This document shows, in pieces, positions 56,210 through 64,000 of a stretch of DNA of 64,000 nucleotides. The DNA lies in the NCBI RefSeq assembly GCF_000002075.1, contig NW_004797350.1, positions 80,358 through 144,357 on the forward strand. The letters are read 5' to 3'. Source of the stretch: Aplysia californica (lineage: Eukaryota > Mollusca > Gastropoda > Aplysiida > Aplysiidae). Positions within the stretch are counted from its first letter, which is position 1, and every line of letters begins with the position of its first letter. Both the position numbers and the translations under genes were made by a program. A model generated the notes under the pieces. The model did no database searches, was not told where the DNA came from, and saw nothing but the letters and a program-made list of their open reading frames with translations.

Positions 56210-56298
56210 GTCCACAACTAGGTCGGCTTTAACACTAGTCCGAACAGGAACCTGGATTATATGCAGTTCCTGGGGAAGAAAGTATTAATCAATCTACT

Positions 56299-56304
56299 AA
56301 TAAA
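56299..56304 (+). terminator. Poly(A) signal AATAAA of the + strand gene
   Basis: AATAAA lies 90 bases past the stop codon; cleavage probably falls near 56315-56330, giving a very short 3'UTR. Confidence 0.75.
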
Positions 56305-56319
56305 CAACAAGCATGTAAA

Positions 56320-56945
56320 ATGATTTGAGGCCTTTATTATTCTTTCAGTTTATTCGCTTTTTTTTCTAAACTATGCTGTGTTCAGGTTTTGTGTAGTGTT
56401 GACTATTATTTGTGAAGCGAATGTCTGCTTTACAAAATGATCTTAAGACTTCGAGTACAAAACTATATCACTGGCCCATACATTTTAGATCTAGGGTTGG
56501 ATTTTGTTTTTCCTGTTTTTCATTTAGAAGTTGACTTTCCCTCAGGACAAAGCTCCTATTGAGCAGAAAATAGTGAGCTTCGTGTCCAATGAATTCGTAG
56601 TGTCTGACATTCGATTTTTGCCAAGTCTTAGAGTTTGGTGACAGCTTCTTAGACAAACGTATGGGATAAGCCTGAATACACTCAATACCGTGAACTTAAA
56701 GTACTACATGGTCAACATAAGAAGCACATTTCTGTCTTCTCATGTAATGTCCAGTTTCCAACCTTAGAGACTCATCTAAAAATAAATGTGGAGGGTATAG
56801 AAAGACATCTGGGATTTAAATACACCCCTTCTGTTTTTTCGCCATCCTCAACTGTTTTTTGCTGGTCTGCATATGACTAGGTATTAACCTAACCCATACT
56901 ATGAGTATCATTGCATCATACTCTATAGACGAAAAGGTGCGCAAA
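56320..56945. other. Intergenic space between convergent genes, left part
   Basis: No gene or recognised repeat before MITE copy A. Confidence 0.5.
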
Positions 56946-57391
56946 GACATATGTGAGGCAGCAGGGTGGAATCAGGCTCTCGTCAATTTTTAGGCATGTA
57001 GAGTGATTGGTGTCATCTTAAAGCCGATTTATTTATCTTTATTTGTATGAAAAAAATATCCATTTATCTTGAATACAAGTCAAGATATTTGCGAAAGAAG
57101 GAGGTGGGGGGTCACGTGTTTTCAGAGGTAAAATTAGTGAGAAAATGGCCGCCAAAATTAGATATTTCCTTAGCTTAAGAGTCTGTGGTTACTGAAAATT
57201 TTCATTTTTGTGCCTTTATTCAACGCCTTTCAGAAAATTCCGCACCGAAATGAGTTCTTTAACAGGCATGAAGGGTGTTGAGCCAAAAAACAAAAATTTG
57301 ATAAAAATTCACAAACCTGCAGAAAAATGCACGTTTCTTCACTTTGATTATTTTGACGAGAGCCTGATTCCACCACGCTGTCTCACATGTC
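56946..57391 (+). mobile_element. Foldback MITE family M, copy A (uninterrupted, 446 bp)
   Basis: Left end GGTGGAATCAGGCTCTCGTC and right end GACGAGAGCCTGATTCCACC are perfect inverses within imperfect terminal repeats of about 40 bases (outer edge GACATATGTGAG / CTCACATGTC). The inside is AT-rich with GAGAAAATGGCCGCC and GGTGTTGAGCCAAAAAACAA, no ORF. It sits between the two convergent genes. Confidence 0.9.
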
Positions 57392-57811
57392 ATCAAGACT
57401 GGTTGTAAGACAAACTGCTTGGTGTGCAGTAAGAGTCACACTGCCTCAATTTAAAAAAAGAAACAGCTATTTCATTTTGACCAAGGTCTGTGGTACATGG
57501 GTTTGAGGTATACCAGCCATTTTGTTATTTCATATTTGCAAAACGAGGATTCCGTCTTCATATGGAACTGATTTCTGTGAATGCGAGCCTCACAGGATTT
57601 TTAAAAAATGGCTTTTCAGGGCGGTGTTCAGCAACTTAAATGTCTTTCCGACTGACTACATGGTACACAGCTTACCATATCAAATCTCTCAATCTCCTTC
57701 TCTTCTTCACAGACACTGAAACATACATAGTCACACACTCAGTACAACAACTTTTGAAAAACTCCTTTTTAGGAAAGAAACAAATCAAGAGTCCAACAAA
57801 AAGGGTACACC

Positions 57812-57817
57812 TTTATT
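57812..57817 (-). terminator. Poly(A) signal of the - strand paralogue
   Basis: TTTATT on + is AATAAA on -, 100 bases past the - strand stop codon at 57919-57917. Confidence 0.7.
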
Positions 57818-57916
57818 GGCAATGGTACATCACCACCAAAAAGACAAAACTTTCGTCTGAGAGATATGGCACTGTAATCAAACAGCCAGGCCAACTCAGT
57901 TGTTTCTCTTTGCTCT

Positions 57917-59741
57917 TTAGGGTTCCCCAAGGCATGCACACTTCCTGGCAGTATAGTGCTGGAGGACCAAAATAAAAAAGAGAAGAATGATCATTATGAA
58001 ATAGCCAACACTGTATCGTCATACTATTATTTAAAAAATAAGTGGCACAGCATAATAAGTACTTGATGATTCTGAACATTCAACCTTTTGCTCAAAATCG
58101 TCCAACCCTTTGTCTTAACCATTTGACGCCTAGTCCTCTGGGCCTAAGGGACCCATGCACCTGAGATTAGGTTGTCGAGCAAGGTTTACATGTACATCTC
58201 TTGCAAAGTCGCTCGCTCCGGTTCTTAGGATTACTATAATAATTTCCTCCAGTCTTGACTCCACTTTCAGAAAGTGTTTGGAAATTCACCTTCTTTTTTC
58301 CTTCACCATAAAAAATGACTTCATTCAGCCAGGATGAACCATTTATCTAAGTCTGGAGAGCTGCACAAAACTAACGTTGCGTAATGGGTGTGGATGTGCA
58401 ACAAGTTTACAAACTCTAGTTGAGGAATACATTTCTGGCATAACTCTGTCTCTCTCTCATAATAAGCATGAAATAAAATAAGATTGAAAACAGACATAGG
58501 GCATTGCTGTATGTAATGGTTGAGGTGTGGCTGAGCAATCAAAGGAATAAAGTATGGCTTAGCTAAACACGACAAGGTAGGGCTGGGTTAATGAAGACAC
58601 AAAGTGTTGCTGACCTAACGTAGACAAGGTAAGACTGGGTTAATGAAGACACAATATTGTTGAGCTACTCTGCCAAAAGCTGAAAAAAGCCTTTTAAAAA
58701 AAAACAAACTCACAGCACTTTTAAGAAAAAGAAGCTTTTTGTCAGCATAACCATTGTAAAAAGTTGTTCTTACGAAATTTAAATACAAATTTATTTAAAA
58801 TCCATTCACAGTTTCACAGATTTTTTCCACAAAAGTAGAGTAATTTATCAGACTTTTGATCCAGCCAATAAAAATATTTGGTCCCCAAAATTTTTTAAGG
58901 CGTTTTGTCAGCTTACGCCACTAATGAAGATGCAGAGCACGGTTAAACTAATAGAGACACAGGTCGTAGGACCTGGGTATCTCAGAAGACAGGACATGAA
59001 GAAATTAAAACTGGACTGATTTTTCACAAATACAGAAAGCTTGGACTTGTAAATTCAGTCAGGTCAAGCCTGAGCTGAGACCAATCATAAGCAGTTTGCG
59101 GCGTCCAGCTCTGTGTATCCACCAGGCTAAGTCAAACATTTGTTGTGTCTCAAATTATATTATTTACGACTGTAATTACAATACTGGTGATACCCTATTG
59201 AGTGAAAAGAGCATTTTGCACAAAATATTGTGGGATTTTGAAAGAAACTATGTAAAAAGTTACACCCCCTCCCCCTTTCCCGCAAGGACTTGATTTTGCA
59301 GATACATATAGTAAACGTTGAGTATCAACTAGTTGAAATATTCAATCTTCATACTGTCAGACCTGCTGCCTGCTAATAACTGGCATGATCAGCAAGCCAA
59401 CCCTTTCATGGATCCTGGAGAGGAGGGAATAGCAATTTTGGCATTGTACTGCCTGCGACGGTACCTTTTCTCCAACCAGGTAACCTACATACTCACCACA
59501 TGCTTCCAAGACCTGAGAAACTCCCTGGGATCCTGAGTGCTATAGCAGCTGACGGTGACCTCCATGCTGTCCTTCTCCGTGGCCTTACAGCAGGTTTTGG
59601 TGCCGCCGTCACACAGCAGAGACGTGCAGGTGCCTACCTCGACCACAGGCCCGTAGCAGTTTTGTAGGGCGTCACTGTACTCGTATTTGATGCTTGTCTG
59701 AACGGGGCCATCTCGTTCACACAGTCGGTTAGCTGGCAAGT
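57917..59741 (-). CDS. Paralogue C-terminal Cys-rich domain (2 exons)
   Basis: Exon 59741-59497: RLCERDGPVQTSIKYEYSD, NCYGPVVEVGTCTSLLCDG, KTCCKATEKDSMEVTVSCYS, FLRSWKHV. Terminal exon 57958-57917: HYTARKCACLGEP then TAA, matching YYTATKCECQ of the other copy but lacking the acidic tail. The terminal exon is only 14 codons and was found by its K-C-x-C motif; the acceptor is GGTCCTCCAG. A nearer alternative at about 59450 needs a 47-base intron and was rejected. Confidence 0.82.
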
Positions 59742-62700
59742 CTAGTGGGTAGGGATTTCATTTGTAAGAGGCAATCATTCAGTTGGCAATCGAAGCTAAA
59801 GGAGATTAATGCACCCATAGTAAAGTGCAAAAATTACTCGTATTTATGAAAAGATTAGATCAGGAACAGGTATCTTATCTTAATTTTCTCATTTTAAAAA
59901 GTTACGTGCAATTTTGCTCCTTCTTGTTTTGTTTTTGCAAATTGTTTTACGGCGCTCGCAACTGCATAAGCTCATATGAGCGCACGGGACACACCTAATA
60001 TTTTCAGTTGGTAGGAAATTTTGAATTTTGCCCGGGTGGCGGCTGAAGCCTACTCTTATCGATTTTAGACCACCAAGGGATCTTTAACGTGCGCAACTTG
60101 CACACAGGCCCTCCGAGATTTTTCGCCCTTGTCCGAGAAGGCTAGGTATAGATCTTCCCTACCAGAAGATCAGGGGTGTGGCAGAAAGACAGCAGTAAGG
60201 AGGAGCCAAGGAGTAACAGTAGAAAGGCTGCAGAAAGAGTTAGGAGCCCAGAGGAGGGGGCAAAGGAGGTGAGGGGGTGGGGGGCAGAAAGTGGAAATAA
60301 AAGCAGACAACAGAACATTGCTAGAAAGCAGGAAAGGAGGTGAAAGGAGACAATTTTAGAGAAGACAATTTTTTGGTCGCTATCCGGATTCGAACCCGGG
60401 ACCTTTTGAATGAGAGGCCAACACCTTAACCTCTAGGCCACGAGAGCCCCCTTGCTCCTTCTGAGGTTTTGTTTTTTGTTTTTCAATTTCATGTGACATT
60501 TGACCTTTCTGTATCATATTATATTACGTTTGTCACATTTGAACTTGCTATGGTCTGAAGGGAAATACTATAGAATAAATGATACGTTTTAAGGGGGTGT
60601 GTAAGAAAGACGAACTAAAAAAGTAAAAGACGAAAACGACATTGTGAAACAGGTCTATTGATTCAATGTCTGTCTTCCCCGATCCTCACTTTTTAAACAT
60701 GCAAGAGCACACAGAAGAACCAAAATTCAAGAGAACAAAGTTTCAGATGAGATAAGAAATGTTTATGATCGTCCAAAGAAAGGTGTAAATCCAACTGCAA
60801 CATCATCAACATGTCTCAGCATATGGAATGGATAAAAGACATTTTGGTGAAAGCAGTTAAGGAAAAAAACTTTTAACTGAAATTGACGTCTTGAATTTTG
60901 GTTATTTGAACGCCTGAAGAAGCTTAATGTCGTTATCCATATTGATTTTTCCAACTCTGTTCTCTTTTTCTAAAACATAAAAGCAAAGGCAACAGCATGG
61001 ATACTTTGAAATCTTCAATGTTGTGTTTCTGGTTTGTATCTGTAGGTTCAAAATGTGCCAAAACTTTGCCTTTGATCTGTTTCTGGTTGGACAAAGGTGT
61101 CTTATACGCCCTAAAAGAATAAACTGAAGCATGATAGAATCACTTCAGTACTGACCATCATCTGGATCACATTCTCCGGCATAGAGCTTGATCGGAGTCA
61201 CCCCAGCCAGACAGGAGAGCACGTTGAGTTCACACTCGCTGGAAAAAGTCTTACTGGGACCTGGGCCCGTTGCCCCACACACTGGGTCTGTGAAGGAGCA
61301 CATGGACACTTCTGGACAGTCCACAGGCACGTCTGAAACAAAACACTTCAAAATTGAAACAGAAATTGGATTTCATTTATGTTACAAAAATCAGCTTGAA
61401 AATAAGACGTGTATGCCAACACAATATAAATCTTATGTAGATCTACATCTACCATTCCTGTAAAGCCATGAAAAATTTCCTTCCGAGACAATTACGTATC
61501 TTTAAAAAAATGAGAACATTTGAGCTACAAGGATTAAAAAGAATAAAACCCGAATTTTCCTCGATCAAAGCACAAATTCTGATACAATACATTATATTCA
61601 AACTTTAGAAATCGGCAAAAGCAAACATATAAAAAAACCAAACCAAAACCCACTCAAGAAAAAATAAATGACCAATATTCACTTTCCTTTTACCTTGCTC
61701 TTCACACGATACAAAGCACGGTCTATTCTCTTTGACCTCAAACCAATCAGGCTGTCTGGTCAAGCGCCCATCTTCATACGGGATGACCGCACGTGTTCTT
61801 GTTTGGTAACCCACACCACATCCCAAGTTAGGATGTGTGAATTTGCAGCGACCATAAAGCGTCCACTTGTCAAACTGAGGCTCAGGAACTGAAAGACACA
61901 AGGGCACAATTTTCAACCTATACTCTTAGACTAGTACAACTTTTAAGCATTCAATTGTTGAATGTCCCATTTCTAAAGCACCACTTCCACTTAAAAAAAC
62001 AATTTTAATATCAATTTCTAGCATCATGGCCTAATCCCACTGCCATAGAATCCTCATACTGACAATAGGATTAAGAATCAATAGACACAGCAAATACAGA
62101 GAAGTCAATTTAAACTGAACGCAGTGTGACGGTATAATTATAGTTTTTGACTCTTGTTGATAAATTGCTTGTATTATACATGTAGGGGACTTAATAAAAG
62201 GTGTAACTTTTTTTATTCCAACGTCCAAGGAAGCTAACTCTGTAGATTATGCACTTCACAATGACTCACGCAGAGGTCTCGAGAATCCCCGAACACCCCC
62301 ATGGCATGGCCCTCTCTGAGCTGCTATTGGTGTTGATTTTGGCAAGTTGAGAGGTCCCCCTGCCTGGTGACAAACAAACCTCAACATCTCGACGTAGGAG
62401 CTGAAGGTCTGTGGTGTGGACAAGTACGACGGGCCACACACTTCTCCTGTAACACACACACACATGATAAAGTATGTTTTCTAGTGTCTTTAAGTGCATA
62501 TATATAAATGTTCTTAAGAGTAAATTATATCCTGCGTAAATAGGAGCATCTATAACTTTTTTTTACTCCCTGCTTTTGTCTTCGTCAGCTCGCAACAGCA
62601 TAAGGGCATAAGAGTGTGTGGGACACATTAAACATTTTCAGTTTGGTAGGAATTAATTTTGAATTTTGCACAAGTGGTGGCCGAAGCTTACTCTTATTGA

Positions 62701-63845
62701 TTCTGGACCTTCAAAGGATCTTTGATTTCCAAAACTCGCAGACGGCACCTCCGAGCATCTATGATTCAGAAATAACAGATAATTTTAAAATGTAAGGCTT
62801 TTTCTTCTCCTCGCTAAAAGCATTTTGAATATTCAACCCACAACTGAATAGCCATTAAATGCTGCACTGCACAATTAACATAGATTTTACCCGTTTTCCT
62901 ATTATGACTATAATCTGTCCTGACAGCTGAGAATACTCATCATGCACAATAGTAAAATGAAAGAATCTGAAACATAAAGTAAAACTCACCAGTAGCCAAC
63001 TCTTGAGGTGGGGGTGGGAGAGCTTCGGCCAAAACAGGGCTGTTACAGCTGGCAGGGAGAGGCAGTGGGGTCGAGCCCTCTAGGAACGAGATGGTTTTTC
63101 AAATAAAGTAATAATTGGCTTCCATAAATAACATAATTTGAACGACATCTTTATTTTGAGTTTAAGAGTTAAATTTTCCATTTTTTTCCAAACATTTTAC
63201 GTTTACCCAAAACAAAATTATATATAAAAATAGAGAGAGAGGACAAATCTGAATAGTTAGTGGTGACAACGATTTGAACATTTCTAAACAGAAATGAAGG
63301 AGAAACTGCAGTCAAATCTGCTTTAATGGCCTTGTGCATAAAACAATCGCCTGTACAAGCATCCACTTCCCATTTGATTTTTTTGTATTTTTCTTTTATT
63401 GTAACAATACTGTGTACACTTTCGACTGCATATCTGTCACACCCTTCATCATGGTCTTAATTCGGAGGTGAAAGCTCGGACAGTACTGAAACAGAGTTAC
63501 ATTTGTTGACTATTTTCTGTTGAGATTTTATAACAGTGCAATCTGAATTTGTCCCTCCATTTTCCAAGTCATCCAACATTTCAAACTCTTCCACATACTT
63601 ACGGCTGTTATAGGACTCTTTAAAAGAGGAAGACGAGCATACTCCACTCCAAGCATCAGACGCGATGAATTCAAATCCGTTCAAACATAAGAACTGGAAA
63701 AGGACCAAGCCACTGGCAAACGTCTGCCGTTCCCCATTAGGTAATATGTAGCAGATTGGTCGGGGATCACTCTCCGCATCTATGCAAATCAGTTTGATGT
63801 TGCACACGGCACAACAGTGGGCGTTTGCTGGGATCTCAGGGAAAG
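57917..63845 (-). CDS. Convergent paralogue of the + strand gene, last 7 exons
   Basis: Exons on the - strand: 63845-63603, 63079-62990, 62446-62270, 61888-61694, 61332-61156, 59741-59497 and 57958-57917 (1,169 bases; frame holds to a TAA at 57919-57917). They match the last seven exons of the + strand gene in order, phase and nearly in length (243/234, 90/96, 177/177, 195/201, 177/177, 245/245, 42/69). Both members look intact. Protein identity is roughly 60-75% except the Kazal exon. The 5' part runs off the right edge, so whether it has the same VWD/lectin part is unknown. Confidence 0.9.
57959..59496 (-). other. Paralogue last intron
   Basis: AT-rich. Contains a tandem duplication of about 53 bases at 58568-58665 built on GGTTAATGAAGACACAA; otherwise nothing recognised. 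Confidence 0.6.
59935..60450 (-). mobile_element. SINE-like family S2, copy 1, tRNA-like head
   Basis: On the - strand the head reads GGGGCTCTCGTGGCCTAGAGG then TTAAGGTGTTGG and a perfect B box GGGTTCGAATCC, about 75 bases, tRNA-like. A purine-rich stretch of about 200 bases follows, then a body with GATCTATACCTAGCCTTCTC, CACGTTAAAGATCCCTTGG, ATAAGAGTAGGCTTCAGCC and GCTTATGCAGTTGCGAGCGC. The tail near 59935 is AT-rich. The head could score as a tRNA in scanners, but context and the second copy argue for a SINE. Confidence 0.75.
60451..61155 (-). other. Paralogue intron, nothing recognised
   Basis: AT-rich; open frames carry no domain signal. Confidence 0.5.
61156..61332 (-). CDS. Paralogue Kazal domain exon, near-identical to 53642-53818
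   Basis: 177 bases, phase 1 to 1, six-Cys Kazal domain identical in protein sequence to the + strand copy except the split first codon (Asp here, Gly there). There are three silent differences. Homology extends about 55 bases into the upstream intron and about 10 bases downstream. Confidence 0.95.
61694..61888 (-). CDS. Paralogue thrombospondin type 1-like exon
   Basis: FDKWTLYGRCKFTHPNLGCG, GYQTRTRAVIPYEDGRLTR and ENRPCFVSC; donor GTAAAA is weaker than its neighbours. Two codons shorter than the + strand copy. Confidence 0.9.
62270..62446 (-). CDS. Paralogue Kazal-like unit 2 exon
   Basis: GEVCGPSYLSTPQTFSSYVE, LRFVCHQAGGPLN and AQRGPC; 177 bases as in the + strand copy. Acceptor GTGTTACAG, donor GTGAGT. 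Confidence 0.85.
62575..62760 (-). mobile_element. SINE-like family S2, copy 2 (3' body only)
   Basis: Shares with 59935-60120 the parts AAAGATCC, AATAAGAGTAAGCTTCGGCC, TTCCTACCAAACTGAAAATG, TGTCCCACACACTC and TTATGC..GTTGCGAGC in the same order on the - strand. The head is absent. Confidence 0.7.
62990..63079 (-). CDS. Paralogue Pro-rich linker exon
   Basis: 90 bases, phase 1 to 1: GSTPLPLPASCN then EALPPPPQELAT, matching NTRQPLPGNCD and DALPPPPPELAT in the + strand gene. Acceptor CGTTCCTAG, donor GTGAGT. Confidence 0.82.
63603..63845 (-). CDS. Paralogue Kazal-like unit 1 exon
   Basis: Acceptor GTGACTTTCAG, donor GTAAGT. IPANAHCCAVCNIKLICID, RPICYILPNGERQTFASGLV and FQFLCLNGFEFIA match exon 48789-49022. 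An open frame runs past the donor, but homology stops at it. Confidence 0.85.
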
Positions 63846-63875
63846 CTGAAAGTCACAGCCAGTAACAAATAAAGA

Positions 63876-63901
63876 GGTAAGGAGGGTGCGTGTGTGTGTG
63901 T

Positions 63902-63952
<51 letters not shown>

Positions 63953-63985
63953 TATGTGTGTGTGTATGTATATTGGTGTGAGTGT
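63876..63985. repeat. (TG)n microsatellite
   Basis: Long TG repeat with TATG interruptions at the right edge, in a paralogue intron. Confidence 0.95.
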
Positions 63986-64000
63986 GGGGGTCCAATAGTC

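Noticed and set aside
59450-59497. Alternative last exon of the paralogue beginning YNAKIAIPSS
   Set aside because: It would need an intron of about 47 bases and shows no K-C-x-C motif; the exon at 57958-57917 matches the paralogous end better.
60370-60450. A genuine tRNA gene on the - strand
   Set aside because: Head is joined to a repeat body seen again at 62575-62760, so a SINE is more likely.
63457-63602. Read-through of the Kazal-like exon past its donor to a stop in the paralogue
   Set aside because: Similarity to the + strand gene stops exactly at the GTAAGT donor, so this is intron.
53642-63845. The inverted duplicate as a simple assembly palindrome
   Set aside because: Most exons and introns of the two copies differ strongly; only the Kazal tract is near-identical.
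1-64000. CRISPR arrays, operons or bacterial defence systems
   Set aside because: The window is intron-bearing animal DNA; regular repeats here are microsatellites, minisatellites or transposons.

Overview
The window is animal nuclear DNA, most likely from a lophotrochozoan and plausibly a marine gastropod mollusc. This is inferred from the intron-rich gene style, the domain mix (VWD, C-type lectin, CysD, Kazal), the AT-rich introns and the repeats; no species marker was seen. The sequence is dominated by one very large secreted-protein gene on the + strand. It enters from the left edge already in progress (first exon in view 1056-1266) and ends at a stop codon at 56207-56209. I can place 45 exons (7,137 coding bases, 2,379 codons with the stop). 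They keep one open frame with matching splice phases from first to last, which is the main support for the model.

The protein is an extracellular cysteine-rich mosaic of the gel-forming mucin / von Willebrand family type. In order it has: (VWD off the left edge)-C8-TIL-EGF-like; C-type lectin 1 with an inserted Cys-rich segment; C-type lectin 2; CysD/WxxW 1; EGF-like; VWD2-C8-TIL-EGF-like; C-type lectin 3 (very divergent); CysD/WxxW 2; calcium-binding-type EGF; VWD3 (degenerate); a threonine-rich mucin stretch leading into C8-TIL-EGF-like; three EGF-like units; Kazal-like 1; Pro-rich linker; Kazal-like 2; thrombospondin type 1; Kazal 3; Cys-rich C-terminal domain. The block VWD-C8-TIL-EGF-lectin-CysD-EGF occurs at least twice, so the gene grew by internal duplication.

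Facing it tail to tail on the - strand, about 1.5 kb away, is the 3' part of a paralogue (57917-63845, seven exons, running off the right edge). It matches the last seven exons of the first gene one for one. One of these, the Kazal exon, is almost identical between the two copies (4 differences in 177 bases, same mature protein), while its neighbours have diverged strongly. A gene-conversion tract with sharp edges is the simplest reading.

Introns carry a dense layer of old transposons: several truncated LINEs of different lineages, a tRNA-derived SINE whose 3' tail matches that of one of the LINEs, a second SINE-like family, a foldback (MITE-like) family of about 445 bp with five copies, a 713-bp non-autonomous element inserted at TTAA inside one of those copies, an unclassified 170-bp repeat with five copies, one broken LTR-retrotransposon fragment, and many microsatellites. 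A 100-base run of N (37940-38039) lies in a LINE-borne CA microsatellite. No non-coding RNA gene and no other host protein gene could be supported.
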